64,000 nt of DNA from Agrobacterium tumefaciens (GCF_009649785.1 NZ_WJOK01000007.1:183305-247304), one strand, 5' to 3'. Shown: positions 11,045 through 20,393, counted from the stretch's first letter. Numbers and translations: made by a program. The notes: generated from the letters alone by a model not told the origin.

Positions 11045-12337
11045 CTAAACAATCCCGCCGCTGCCACCGACCGAAGCCGGGCGTTCCGCCGCAACCCGTT
11101 TGCGATAACCACTGGCCCGGTAGGTGGCAACAGGATCGATCGCGCCGCCCGCCAACTGCCTTGCTTTAGCGAGAACCGGCTCGACATCGGTGCGATAGGC
11201 CCGTTTCAGCGTATCGGAGGCCATCAACGCATCATTGTCTTGCTGGTAGCCATCCAAAGCCGCGCGATCCACCAGCAGCGCCTGCGCATAGGCGCGGCGG
11301 ATTTCGTTGGCACTGGAAATCAGGCTTTCGATTGGGTCGGTCACATTGTGCGACTGGTCGATCATATGGGCGGGATGGAAGCCCTTCACGCCACGATGTT
11401 CGGCATCTACCAGCTCGTTGAAGACGAGGAACAGGCGGTAAGGCTCGATGGAGCCGGCATCCAGATCGTCATCGCCATATTTCGAATCGTTGAAGTGGAA
11501 ACCACCGAGCTTGCCGAACTGGATGAGCCGGGAGACGATCATCTCGATATTGGTGTTCGGCGCATGGTGACCGAGATCAACGAGGCAGAACGCCTTTTCA
11601 CCGAGCGTATTAGCGATGAGGTAGTTGGTGCCCCAATCCTGCACGACGGTGGAATAGAAAGCCGGCTCGAACATCTTGTGTTCGGAAAAGATGCGCCAGT
11701 CATCCGGCAGCGCCTTGTAGATATCGGCCATGGCCGCGAGATAGCGCTCGAAACTTCTGGTGAAATTGCTCTGGCCGGGGAAGTTGGAACCATCGCCCAC
11801 CCACACCGTCAGCGCCTTGGAACCAATTGCCTTGCCAATCTCGATACATTCGATGTTGTGCTCCACGGCTTGGCCCCGCGTTGCGGCATCGGTGTGGCTG
11901 AGCGAACCGTATTTGTAGGAATGGCTCTGATCCGGTGCATCCGAGAAGGTATTGGAATTCATGGCGTCGAAGCCGAGACCTAGCGTGTCGGCATGGTCCT
12001 TCAAACGCTTCGGGTCCTGCTTGTCCCACGGAATATGCAGGGAGACATTCGGGGTCGCCCGTGTCAGCTGGTTGATGACGGCGCAATCATCCAGCTTGTC
12101 AAAAATGCCGCGGGGCTCACCTTCGCCCGGAAAGCGGGCGAAACGGGTGCCGCCGGTGCCGACGCCCCAGGATGGAACAGCGACGAAGAATTCCGCGACC
12201 TTGGCGGTGACAGCATCGATATCGATGTTGCGGCGCGCAAGCTGGTTGCCCAGCGCATCGTAGTCGTCCTTCAGCGCGGCGGCGCGCTTGTCGTTTTCGG
12301 CCGCGATCACATCGGCGGCGATTTTGGTGTCGGTCAT
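11045..12337 (-). CDS. rhaI: L-rhamnose isomerase (rhizobial RhaI type)
   Basis: Metal-dependent aldose-ketose isomerase converting L-rhamnose to L-rhamnulose. 430 residues, the length of the Rhizobium/Pseudomonas stutzeri type, which is distinct in sequence from E. coli RhaA. Xylose-isomerase-like barrel features are FAVPSWGVGTGGTRFARFPG, the metal-site stretch GLGFDAMNSNTF, IFSEHKMFEP, VDLGHHAPNTNIE and FHFNDSKYGDDDLDAG. ATG at 12337 follows GGGGAGGAAGAG. It is the second gene of the minus-strand rhaD-rhaI unit; a 36-nt hairpin (12383-12418) lies in the 99-nt gap after rhaD. Confidence 0.93.
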   Translation of the reverse strand: MTDTKIAADVIAAENDKRAAALKDDYDALGNQLARRNIDIDAVTAKVAEFFVAVPSWGVGTGGTRFARFPGEGEPRGIFDKLDDCAVINQLTRATPNVSLHIPWDKQDPKRLKDHADTLGLGFDAMNSNTFSDAPDQSHSYKYGSLSHTDAATRGQAVEHNIECIEIGKAIGSKALTVWVGDGSNFPGQSNFTRSFERYLAAMADIYKALPDDWRIFSEHKMFEPAFYSTVVQDWGTNYLIANTLGEKAFCLVDLGHHAPNTNIEMIVSRLIQFGKLGGFHFNDSKYGDDDLDAGSIEPYRLFLVFNELVDAEHRGVKGFHPAHMIDQSHNVTDPIESLISSANEIRRAYAQALLVDRAALDGYQQDNDALMASDTLKRAYRTDVEPVLAKARQLAGGAIDPVATYRASGYRKRVAAERPASVGGSGGIV

Positions 12338-12382
12338 CTCTTCCTCCCCGGAATCGGTCCAGTGCATGCTCGATCATCGCCC

Positions 12383-12418
12383 CCTCCGTCATTCCGGCCT
12401 AAGCCGTAATGACGGAGG
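12383..12418. repeat. Hairpin (REP-like) between rhaD and rhaI
   Basis: Arms 12383-12398 and 12403-12418 are 16 nt each with one mismatch (CCTCCGTCATTCCGGC and GCCGTAATGACGGAGG) around a 4-nt loop. The core CCGTCATTCCGG resembles a common alphaproteobacterial REP. It may stabilise the rhaD message or reduce read-through into rhaI. Confidence 0.7.
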
Positions 12419-12436
12419 TGAGACGTGCCGAAATTC

Positions 12437-14533
12437 CTACCGCGTAAAGCTCTGCGCATTGCCGGCATCGACATTGATGATATTGCCGGTTGATTTGGCC
12501 GACGCGTCGGACGCCAGGAAGTAGATCGCTTCGGCGATGTCTTCCGGGAACACATTGAGCTTCAGCATAGAGCGCTTGCGGTAATGTTCCTCCAGATCGG
12601 TCACCTCGATCTTCGACGAGGCCGCGCGCTGCTCGCGCCACTCGCCGTTCCAGATCTTCGAACCGCGCAGAACGGCATCGGGATTGACGGTGTTGACTCG
12701 AATGCCGGCTTCCGCCCCTTCCAGAGCAAGGCAACGGGCAAGATGGATTTCCGCCGCCTTGGCCGTGCAATAGGCAGAAGCATTGGGCGAAGAGGCAAGA
12801 CCGTTTTTAGAGGCGACGAACACCACGTTGCCGCCGAGATTTTGACGCCTGAGTAGCCGGAATGCTTCTCGCGACACGAGGAAATAACCCGTCGCGAGAA
12901 TATCGATATTCTTGTTCCACATGGCAAGCGTCGTGTCTTCCACCGGTGCAGAAGAGGCGATGCCGGCATTGGAGACGAGAATATCCACACCGCCAAATTC
13001 CACGCTCGCTTCCGCAAAGGCGGAAATGACCGCGTCTTCCTGCGTCACATCCAGCTTGACGCTGCGCACCGCATCAGCACTGTAGCGCTTCGCGAAATCG
13101 CCCTTGGCCGCTTCCAGCGCCGCCTCGTCAATATCGGCGAGAACAACGCAGGCGCCCTCCGCTGCCAGCCTTTCCGCCGTCGCCCGGCCGATGCCGCCGG
13201 CGCCACCGGTGACAAAGGCCACGCGTCCGGCAAGGCTTTTCGGCTTCGGCATGCGCTGCAGCTTTGCCTCTTCCAGCAGCCAATATTCGATATCGAAGGC
13301 TTCCTGTTCGGGTAGGCCCTGATATTCGGACACGGTGGAAGCGCCGCGCATGACGTTGATGGCGTTGACGTAAAATTCACCGGCGATACGTGCGGTTGCC
13401 TTGTCCTTGGCAAAGGACAGCATGCCGACACCGGGGATCAGGAAAATCACCGGGTTCGGGTCGCGCATATCAGGCGAATTATCATGGCGGCACGCCTCAT
13501 AATATCTGACGTAGTCGGCGCGGTAGGCCTCTAGCGCCTTGTCGAGACCGGCTGTCAGCGCATCCACATCGGGATTTGCCGTATCGAGATCGAGGATCAG
13601 CGGGCGGATTTTCGTTCGCAGGAAATGATCCGGGCAGGAGGTGCCGAGATTTCCGAGCGGCTTCAGATCCTTCGAATTGACGAATTCCAGAACCGCGTCC
13701 TGATCATCGAAATGGCCGAGCTTGCGCTCCTTGCGGCCGATCCGACCACGGATTTCCGGCATCAACCGCGCAGCAATCGCGCGGCGTTCGGCAAGTGGCA
13801 GGCTCCTGGCAACGGCACCGCCGAAAATCGTCTTGCCTTCGGTCTTGGCCGCAAACCATTCGATCGCCTTGTTGATGATGGCGAGCGTCAGTTCGTAACA
13901 TGTCTTGGCGTCGTTATCCCAGGTGAACAGACCGTGGCTTTCCAGCACAACGCCCTTGGCCTCGGGGTTGGCTTTTACGAAAGCCTCGAGATCGAGACCC
14001 AGTTGGAAACCGGGACGGCGCCAGGGAAGCCAGCCGATGTCATCGCCAAAGATCTGCTGCGTCAGTTCTTTCGAATTTTTGGAGGCGGCAATCGCGATGA
14101 TCGCATCCGGATGCATGTGATCGACATGATCAAAAGGCACGAAGCCGTGCAGCGGCGTATCGATGGAGGCGGCGCGTGGGTTGAGGTTGAAGGTGCAATG
14201 CGGCAGGAAGCCGACCATGCGGTCCTCATCCTCGACACCCTTGTAAATGCCCTTTAGCGCTTCCAGCTTGTCGAGATAAAGCGTCGCAAAACCATCGAGC
14301 TTGATGGTACCGACATCGCCGCCGGACCCTTTAACCCACATGACGCGGACTTTCTCGCCCGTCAGCGGATCGGTTTCGAGCACCTTCGCGGATGTGTTTC
14401 CGCCGCCATAATTGGTGATGCGCTTGTCGGCGCCAAGCAGATTGGAGCGATAAAGCAGCTTGCCAGGCTCATCGAGCGTTTTGGCATAGGCATCGTCCCA
14501 ACGGCTTTCGAGAAGGCGGGATTTTCCCGTCAT
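12437..14533 (-). CDS. rhaD: Bifunctional rhamnulose-1-phosphate aldolase / lactaldehyde dehydrogenase
   Basis: 698-residue fusion. Residues about 1-400 are a class II aldolase domain (SNLLGADKRITNYGGGNTS, LPHCTFNLNPRAASIDTPLH, VVLESHGLFTWDNDAKTCYE), which splits L-rhamnulose-1-phosphate into dihydroxyacetone phosphate and lactaldehyde. Residues about 430-698 are a short-chain dehydrogenase with VTGGAGGIGRATA and the YxxxK pair in SAYCTAKAAE, expected to process lactaldehyde. Such fusions are the normal rhizobial RhaD. ATG at 14533 follows GGGAGGAAGAC. Its promoter shares the operator at 14622-14694 with the divergent rhaR operon. Confidence 0.93.
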   Translation of the reverse strand: MTGKSRLLESRWDDAYAKTLDEPGKLLYRSNLLGADKRITNYGGGNTSAKVLETDPLTGEKVRVMWVKGSGGDVGTIKLDGFATLYLDKLEALKGIYKGVEDEDRMVGFLPHCTFNLNPRAASIDTPLHGFVPFDHVDHMHPDAIIAIAASKNSKELTQQIFGDDIGWLPWRRPGFQLGLDLEAFVKANPEAKGVVLESHGLFTWDNDAKTCYELTLAIINKAIEWFAAKTEGKTIFGGAVARSLPLAERRAIAARLMPEIRGRIGRKERKLGHFDDQDAVLEFVNSKDLKPLGNLGTSCPDHFLRTKIRPLILDLDTANPDVDALTAGLDKALEAYRADYVRYYEACRHDNSPDMRDPNPVIFLIPGVGMLSFAKDKATARIAGEFYVNAINVMRGASTVSEYQGLPEQEAFDIEYWLLEEAKLQRMPKPKSLAGRVAFVTGGAGGIGRATAERLAAEGACVVLADIDEAALEAAKGDFAKRYSADAVRSVKLDVTQEDAVISAFAEASVEFGGVDILVSNAGIASSAPVEDTTLAMWNKNIDILATGYFLVSREAFRLLRRQNLGGNVVFVASKNGLASSPNASAYCTAKAAEIHLARCLALEGAEAGIRVNTVNPDAVLRGSKIWNGEWREQRAASSKIEVTDLEEHYRKRSMLKLNVFPEDIAEAIYFLASDASAKSTGNIINVDAGNAQSFTR

Positions 14534-14621
14534 GTCTTCCTCCCAAGTCAAGTCTGCATTCGCGGGTGCCGAGATCGGTCCGCCTCCGTTGACGGCAGAT
14601 ATCGCGCATACAAAAGCGTAA

Positions 14622-14694
14622 TGTCAATCAAAAACGATCATAAATTTTCATGTTGCAGCGCGATATTGATTAATTTGATCGTTCTTGATTGACA
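14622..14694. promoter_or_regulatory. Rhamnose operator: long inverted repeat with divergent promoters
   Basis: Two 19-nt arms, TGTCAATCAAAAACGATCA (14622-14640) and TGATCGTTCTTGATTGACA (14676-14694), are reverse complements with a single mismatch, separated by 35 AT-rich nt. The outer end of each arm is a TTGACA -35 box. Rightward, TTGACA 14689-14694 pairs with AATAAT at 14711-14716 (16 nt). Leftward, a weaker CGATAT lies 17 nt on, at 14599-14604. The layout fits DeoR-type RhaR bound at both arms, possibly with looping, repressing rhaDI and rhaRSTPQUK until inducer appears. Confidence 0.8.
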
Positions 14695-14734
14695 ACGTAA
14701 AGAGATTGCGAATAATCACAATCAGGAGGACCAC

Positions 14735-15565
14735 ATGCACGAACGCGAACGCCATCGCATCATCTTGAGCGCCACACAGGAAAAAGCTGTCGTGACGGTG
14801 CAGGATATTGCCGAACTGACGGATGCGTCGGAAGCAACGATCCGCCGGGATATCGCGTCCCTGCATGTTCAGGGAAAGTTGCGACGCGTGCGTGGCGGTG
14901 CCGAAGCGGTGCATCCACCGCAGTTGGGTAATCTGGCCGCGCGACCGTTCCGCGTGTCCGAATCGGTCAACATCGACAAGAAACGCGCAATTGCGCGCAA
15001 GGCGGTTGATCTCTGTAATGAGGGTGATGCGATCATCTTAAATGGCGGCACGACTACATTCCAGATGGTGCACTACATGGCGGCGCGACGGCTGCAGGTG
15101 ATGACCAATTCCTTCGCGATTGCGGAGCATCTGGTCAAACATTCCAAATGCAATGTCAGCGTGCCGGGTGGCGCAATCTATCGCGATCAAAGCCTTATCC
15201 TGTCGCCCTTCGAAAACGATGCCATCCGCAATTTTTACGCAAGACGAATTTTTCTCGGCGCGCAGGGCATAGGCGCACTCGGCATCATGGAATCGGACGC
15301 GCTGGTGATCCAGAGCGAGCAGAAGCTGATGCGGCAGGCGGAAGAGCTGATCGTGATGGTCGATTCCTCGAAATTCAAAAAACGATCCAGCCTGATTTTA
15401 TGCCCACTCGAAAACGTCTCGACCATCATCACCGATGACGGGATTTCGGATGAGGCGGCGCGGATGGTTGAAAATGCCGGCGTCGAATTGCTGATCGCCG
15501 GCGCAGCGGGGGATGGCAAGATAGCCAACCCGCCTGATGAGGAGGATTCCTCTTCGGTCGCTTGA
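14735..15565 (+). CDS. rhaR: DeoR-family regulator of rhamnose catabolism
   Basis: 276-residue sugar-responsive DNA-binding protein. N-terminal DeoR helix-turn-helix: VTVQDIAELTDASEATIRRD followed by LRRVRGGAEAVH. C-terminal DeoRC sensor domain about 85-240 with ILNGGTTTFQMVHYMA and DSSKFKKRSS, which binds a phosphorylated or free sugar intermediate. Family proteins are about 250-280 residues. First gene of the plus-strand operon; an AGGAGG-like site (CAGGAGGACCAC) precedes the ATG. It most likely binds the inverted repeat directly upstream and thus controls itself and rhaDI. In Rhizobium leguminosarum the gene in this position is rhaR. Confidence 0.9.
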   Translation: MHERERHRIILSATQEKAVVTVQDIAELTDASEATIRRDIASLHVQGKLRRVRGGAEAVHPPQLGNLAARPFRVSESVNIDKKRAIARKAVDLCNEGDAIILNGGTTTFQMVHYMAARRLQVMTNSFAIAEHLVKHSKCNVSVPGGAIYRDQSLILSPFENDAIRNFYARRIFLGAQGIGALGIMESDALVIQSEQKLMRQAEELIVMVDSSKFKKRSSLILCPLENVSTIITDDGISDEAARMVENAGVELLIAGAAGDGKIANPPDEEDSSSVA

Positions 15566-15613
15566 GGAAGCACCGAAAAGAGGAACAGGTTCAAAAACGG
15601 GAGGAAAAGGAAC

Positions 15614-16624
15614 ATGAAACTTACACGCAGAACATTGACGAGCGTCCTGGCACTTAGCGCGGCGCTCTCCGTCGCGGGTCTTGGCGGCGTTGCCCAGGCA
15701 GCCGATGTGAAGATCGCGCTGGTGGTCAAATCACTTGGCAACGGCTTTTTCGAAGCCGCCAACAAGGGCGCGCAGGAGGCGGCAAAAGACCTCGGTGGCG
15801 TCGAGATCATCTATACGGGCCCGACCAGCACCACCGCGGAAGGCCAGATCGAGGTCATCAATTCGCTGATCGCGCAGGGCGTGGATGCCATCGCTATTTC
15901 CGCCAATGACCCGGACGCCGTAGTTCCGGCGCTGAAAAAGGCGGCGCAGCGTGGCATCAAGGTCATCTCCTGGGATTCCGGCGTGGCACCTGAAGGCCGC
16001 ATTTTGCAGCTCAACCCCTCGTCCAACGCGCTGATCGGCAAGATGTGCCTGCAGCTTGCCGCATCGCACCTGGAAGGCGGCAAGGGCGATTTCGCCATCC
16101 TTTCTGCTACCACCACCTCCACGAACCAGAATATCTGGATCGATGAGATGAAGAAGCAGTTGAAGGACTTCCCCGGCCTCAACCTCGTTACCACCGTTTA
16201 TGGTGACGACCTTGCCGACAAGAGCTACCGCGAAGCACAGGGCCTGCTTTCCTCCCATCCTGATGTAAAGGTCATCGTCGCACCGACGACGGTTGGCGTT
16301 CTTGCGGCCTCTCAGGCCGTAAAGGATGCGGGCAAGATCGGCAAGGTCTTTGTGACGGGCCTTGGCCTGCCCTCGGAGATGGCTGGCGCCATCAAATCAG
16401 GCGCAACCAAGGAATTCGCCATCTGGAACCCGATCGACCTCGGTTATTCCGCCACCCAGATTGCCTACCGCCTTGTGAAGGGTGAAGCAGACGGCAAACC
16501 GGGCTCGGAAATCGAAGCCGGCCGCATGGGCAAGATCAAGGTTGGCGAAAATAGCGAAGCGGCCATGGCCGATCCCTTCATTTATGACGCCAAGAACATC
16601 GATCAGTTCTCGAAGATTTTCTGA
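15614..16624 (+). CDS. rhaS: Rhamnose ABC transporter, periplasmic binding protein
   Basis: Captures the sugar in the periplasm for the RhaTPQ importer. 336 residues with a signal peptide (positive MKLTRRTLTS, hydrophobic stretch, cleavage near VAQAADVK) and a Periplasmic_binding_4 (LacI-like type I) fold: ALVVKSLGNGFFEAANKGAQ, GVDAIAISANDPDAVVPAL, VISWDSGVAPEGR. The ribosome site GGGAGGAAAAGGAAC is strong. A long RIME-type palindrome follows the stop before rhaT, which may keep this message more abundant than the downstream genes. Confidence 0.93.
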   Translation: MKLTRRTLTSVLALSAALSVAGLGGVAQAADVKIALVVKSLGNGFFEAANKGAQEAAKDLGGVEIIYTGPTSTTAEGQIEVINSLIAQGVDAIAISANDPDAVVPALKKAAQRGIKVISWDSGVAPEGRILQLNPSSNALIGKMCLQLAASHLEGGKGDFAILSATTTSTNQNIWIDEMKKQLKDFPGLNLVTTVYGDDLADKSYREAQGLLSSHPDVKVIVAPTTVGVLAASQAVKDAGKIGKVFVTGLGLPSEMAGAIKSGATKEFAIWNPIDLGYSATQIAYRLVKGEADGKPGSEIEAGRMGKIKVGENSEAAMADPFIYDAKNIDQFSKIF

Positions 16625-16654
16625 TCTGAATAATTTCCGGCAGTGCGAAGGCTA

Positions 16655-16792
16655 ACCCCCTTTGTCCTGCCGGACATCTCCCCCTGAAGGGGGGAGATCG
16701 ATATGCCGCACCCGCTCGTTCCATAGGCAGGGTGTATCCGCTTGCCGATCTCCCCCCTTGTGGGGGAGATGCCCGGCAGGGCAGAGGGGGGT
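16655..16792. repeat. RIME-type mosaic palindrome between rhaS and rhaT
   Basis: A 138-nt element whose left arm (16655-16700) and right arm (about 16746-16792) are imperfect inverted copies. Each arm contains its own palindrome of the type ATCTCCCCC..GGGGGGAGAT and a GCCGGRCA or TGCCCGGC block. This matches the form of the rhizobial intergenic mosaic elements (RIME) known from Rhizobium, Sinorhizobium and Agrobacterium. It lies inside the rha operon in the 208-nt rhaS-rhaT gap. Confidence 0.82.
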
Positions 16793-16832
16793 GCCTCTCG
16801 CCGCTTCACTCAAAACCAACCGGTAAGACGGA

Positions 16833-18368
16833 ATGATGCGTGCTGAAACCAAAATCTTAGACGTTACCGAGACTTACAGCGCGACGCCCATTCTGGAAAT
16901 GCGCGGCATCAGCCAGATATTCCCCGGCGTGAAGGCGCTGGATGGCGTCGATATCGCGCTTTATCCCGGCAAGGTCACGGCGCTGATCGGCGAGAACGGT
17001 GCTGGAAAATCCACGCTCGTCAAAATTCTCACCGGAATCTACCGCCCGAATGAAGGGGAAATCCTTCTCGATGGCCGGCCCGTCACCTTTCACGGCGCAC
17101 AGGATGCCATCGATGCCGGCGTGACCGCCATTCATCAGGAAACCGTGCTGTTCGACGAGCTTTCCGTGGGAGAAAACATCTTCCTCGGTCATGCGCCCAA
17201 AGGCCGTTTCGGCCTCATTGACTGGAAGACCATCAATGCGCGCGCCGGGGTCCTGCTTGAACAGCTCGAAAGCACCATCGATCCGTCCATTCGGCTGAAG
17301 GACCTTTCCATCGCGCAGCGCCACCTCGTGGCAATCGCCAGAGCGCTTTCCGTCGAGGCACGCATCGTCATCATGGACGAACCGACAGCCGCCCTTTCCC
17401 GCAAGGAAATCGATGATCTGTTCCGCATCGTTGAAAACCTGAAGCGGCAGGGCAAGGCCATCCTGTTCATCAGCCACAAGTTCGATGAAGTATATGAAAT
17501 CGCTGAAAATTACGCCGTATTCCGGGACGGAAAGATGGTCGGCGCGGGTAATCTCGCCGCCACCCCGCAGGATGAGATCGTGCGCCTGATGGTTGGCCGC
17601 GACGTCACGAACGCCTTTCCCAAGCAGGCGGTCGCGCTCGGCCCGACGGTTCTTTCGGTCCAAAATTATTCACACCAGACGGAATTTCGCGATATTTCTC
17701 TCGATCTGCGCAAAGGCGAAATTCTTGGCCTTTATGGGCTGATCGGCGCCGGGCGGTCGGAACTGTGCCAGTCGCTTTTCGGCATCACCCGCCCAGCCTC
17801 AGGACAGATTACCCTCAACGGCCAACCGCTCGTCATCCGTTCGCCGGAGGATGCGATCCGCGCCGGCATCGTTTATGTGCCGGAAGAGCGTGGACGGCAT
17901 GGGCTGGCGCTGGACATGCCGATCTACCAGAACATGTCGCTGCCCTCTCTTGCCCGCACCTCTCGCAAGGGCTTTCTCGCCGCAGCAAACGAATTTGCTC
18001 TGGCGCGCAAATATGCCTCCCGCCTCGACCTGCGCGCCGCCGCCCTGTCCGTGCCCGTCGGCACGCTTTCCGGCGGCAACCAGCAGAAGGTGGTGATCGG
18101 CAAATGGCTCGCCACGCAGCCGAAAGTCATTATTCTCGATGAACCCACCAAGGGCATCGATATCGGCTCCAAGGCCGCCGTGCACGGCTTCATCAGCGAG
18201 CTTGCAGCCGAAGGTCTCTCCATCATCATGATTTCATCCGAACTTCCCGAAATTCTCGGCATGTCCGACCGCGCCATCGTCATGCGCGAAGGCCTGATGG
18301 CAGGTCAGTTCGAACGCGCCGATTTTTCTCCGGAAAAGCTGGTGCGCGCCGCCACCGGCAACGCCTGA
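16833..18368 (+). CDS. rhaT: Rhamnose ABC transporter, ATP-binding protein
   Basis: Energises sugar import. 511 residues made of two ABC domains, the standard RbsA/XylG-type layout: first Walker A GENGAGKSTLVKIL, Walker B IVIMDEPTAALS; second domain with degenerate Walker A (GLIGAGRSELC), signature LSGGNQQKVVIGKWLA and Walker B VIILDEPTKGID. ATG at 16833 (or 16836) has only a modest GGA site. It lies between rhaS and the permease genes rhaP and rhaQ, 13 nt before rhaP. This rhaT is not the E. coli RhaT proton symporter. Confidence 0.93.
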   Translation: MMRAETKILDVTETYSATPILEMRGISQIFPGVKALDGVDIALYPGKVTALIGENGAGKSTLVKILTGIYRPNEGEILLDGRPVTFHGAQDAIDAGVTAIHQETVLFDELSVGENIFLGHAPKGRFGLIDWKTINARAGVLLEQLESTIDPSIRLKDLSIAQRHLVAIARALSVEARIVIMDEPTAALSRKEIDDLFRIVENLKRQGKAILFISHKFDEVYEIAENYAVFRDGKMVGAGNLAATPQDEIVRLMVGRDVTNAFPKQAVALGPTVLSVQNYSHQTEFRDISLDLRKGEILGLYGLIGAGRSELCQSLFGITRPASGQITLNGQPLVIRSPEDAIRAGIVYVPEERGRHGLALDMPIYQNMSLPSLARTSRKGFLAAANEFALARKYASRLDLRAAALSVPVGTLSGGNQQKVVIGKWLATQPKVIILDEPTKGIDIGSKAAVHGFISELAAEGLSIIMISSELPEILGMSDRAIVMREGLMAGQFERADFSPEKLVRAATGNA

Positions 18369-18381
18369 GAGGGGCAAAACC

Positions 18382-19383
18382 ATGCAACGTTTTCTCAAAA
18401 ATCGCGAATGGCTGCTGGCGGGCATCATCGTCATCATGATCGCAGGCTTTGCGCTGCGCGCGCCCGGTTTCGGTAAGCTGGCCAATCTCGTCAATATCTT
18501 CAACGATACCTCCATCCTCATCATCCTGGCGCTTGGCCAGATGGCGGTCATTCTCACCAAATCCATCGATCTTTCGGTTGCCGCCAACCTCGCCTTCACC
18601 GGCATGGCAGTGGCGATGACCAATGCCGCCTTCCCGGGAATTCCACTGCCGCTTCTCATCGCCATGGCGGTCGGCATCGGTGCGTTTCTGGGATCGATCA
18701 ACGGCATTCTCGTCTGGTGGCTCGGCATTCCGCCCATCGTCGTCACGCTCGGCACGCTCACCATCTATCGCGGCATGGCCTTCGTGCTGTCGGGCGGCGG
18801 CTGGGTGAATGCGCACCAGCTTTCGCCGACTTTTCTCAACGTGCCGCGCACCATGATCCTCGGCATGCCGGTTTTATCTTGGGTCGCCATCCTCATCATC
18901 GCCGGTGCCTGGCTGGTGCTCAGCCGGACCTCTTTCGGCCGCTCCGCCTACGCTTCCGGCGGTAATCCGGGCGCTGCGGTCTATGCCGGCATCGATGTCG
19001 GCCGCACGCGCTTTCTGGCTTTCGTTCTGTCGGGTGCACTGGCAGGACTTGCAAGCTATCTCTGGGTATCGCGTTATGCCGTTGCCTATGTGGATATCGC
19101 CGCCGGTTTCGAACTCGATAGCGTTGCGGCAAATGTGATTGGCGGCATCTCCATTGCCGGCGGCATTGGCTCGGTGGCAGGCGCTGTGCTCGGCGCACTG
19201 TTTCTCGGCGTCATTAAGAACGCCCTGCCCGTCATCGGCATTTCTCCCTTCGCGCAAATGGCGATTTCCGGCGTGGTTATCGTGCTCGCCGTCGTCTTCA
19301 ACGCCCGCGCCGAAGCTCGAAAAGGGCGCATCATCCTGCGCGACCGGGCGGCAAGCGATCAGGCCAAGGAGGCCGCAGCATGA
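18382..19383 (+). CDS. rhaP: Rhamnose ABC transporter permease 1
   Basis: Inner-membrane channel subunit of 333 residues, BPD_transp_2 (RbsC-like) family, with about 8-10 hydrophobic segments (for example LAGIIVIMIAGFALRAPGF and LLIAMAVGIGAFLGSINGIL) and the EAA-like cytoplasmic loop ASGGNPGAAVYAGIDVGRTR that contacts RhaT. GAGAGGGGCAAAACC precedes the ATG. The stop overlaps the rhaQ start by 4 nt (ATGA). RhaP and RhaQ are predicted to form a heterodimer. Confidence 0.92.
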   Translation: MQRFLKNREWLLAGIIVIMIAGFALRAPGFGKLANLVNIFNDTSILIILALGQMAVILTKSIDLSVAANLAFTGMAVAMTNAAFPGIPLPLLIAMAVGIGAFLGSINGILVWWLGIPPIVVTLGTLTIYRGMAFVLSGGGWVNAHQLSPTFLNVPRTMILGMPVLSWVAILIIAGAWLVLSRTSFGRSAYASGGNPGAAVYAGIDVGRTRFLAFVLSGALAGLASYLWVSRYAVAYVDIAAGFELDSVAANVIGGISIAGGIGSVAGAVLGALFLGVIKNALPVIGISPFAQMAISGVVIVLAVVFNARAEARKGRIILRDRAASDQAKEAAA

Positions 19384-20390
19384 GTACGAATTCTCAACCG
19401 GCGCAGAAGCCACGTATCATTCCAGACAAGCTCGGCACGCCGTTGCGCCGTCTCCTGGCAAGCTGGGAAGTGCTGCTGCTCGGCGTCGCGATCCTCATCT
19501 TCATCGCCAATTCGTTTGCCTCGCCCTATTTCCTCAATGCCTGGAACCTGTCCGACGCGACGTTCAACTTCACCGAAAAGGCGATCATCGCCTTTGCGAT
19601 GGCGCTTCTGATCATCGCTGGCGAGATTGATCTCTCAGTCGCCGCCGTCATCGCTCTCGCCTCCACCGCAATGGGTGCGGCGGTGCAGATGGGTGTTGGC
19701 ACGCCGGGACTCGTCGCCATCGGCATCGGAACCGGGCTACTCTGTGGGGCGTTCAACGGCTTTCTCGTCGCTGGCCTCAAACTGCCATCCATCGTCGTCA
19801 CCATCGGCACGATGAGCCTGTTTCGCGGTATTTCCTATATGGTGCTGGGTGACCAGGCCTATGGCAAATATCCGGCGGATTTCGCCTATTTCGGTCAGGG
19901 TTACGTATACTCGGTCATCTCCTTCGAATTCGTGCTGTTCCTCGCCATGGCCGTCATCTTCGCCATTCTGCTGCACGCCACCAATTTCGGCCGGCAGGTC
20001 TACGTGATCGGCAACAATCCGTTTGCCGCCCGTTTTTCCGGTATCCCCGTCGAGCGGGTGAAATTCATCCTCTTCCTTTTGACCGGCCTGATGAGCGGCA
20101 TCGCCGCCATCTGCCTCACCTCGCGGCTCGGTTCCACCCGCCCCTCGATTGCTCAAGGCTGGGAGCTTGAAGTCGTGACCATGGTGGTGCTCGGCGGCGT
20201 GTCCATTCTCGGCGGCTCCGGCACCATTGCAGGTGTCGTCATCGCTGCCTTCGTCATGGGCCTCGTCACCTTCGGCCTCGGTCTTCTGAACGTGCCTGGC
20301 ATCGTCATGTCGATCTTCGTCGGCCTGCTTTTGATCATCACCATCGCCATACCCATCGTTGTGCGCCGCCTTCGCGCCATCAGAGGCTAA
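19380..20390 (+). CDS. rhaQ: Rhamnose ABC transporter permease 2
   Basis: Second RbsC-type permease, 336 residues, multi-spanning (LLGVAILIFIANSFASPYFL, AFAMALLIIAGEIDLSVAAV) with the coupling-loop sequence VIGNNPFAARFSGIPVERVK. It differs enough from RhaP to be a separate subunit of a heteromeric pore. AAGGAGG lies at the end of rhaP just before the ATG. It is followed 3 nt later by rhaU. Confidence 0.92.
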   Translation: MSTNSQPAQKPRIIPDKLGTPLRRLLASWEVLLLGVAILIFIANSFASPYFLNAWNLSDATFNFTEKAIIAFAMALLIIAGEIDLSVAAVIALASTAMGAAVQMGVGTPGLVAIGIGTGLLCGAFNGFLVAGLKLPSIVVTIGTMSLFRGISYMVLGDQAYGKYPADFAYFGQGYVYSVISFEFVLFLAMAVIFAILLHATNFGRQVYVIGNNPFAARFSGIPVERVKFILFLLTGLMSGIAAICLTSRLGSTRPSIAQGWELEVVTMVVLGGVSILGGSGTIAGVVIAAFVMGLVTFGLGLLNVPGIVMSIFVGLLLIITIAIPIVVRRLRAIRG

Positions 20391-20393
20391 GCC

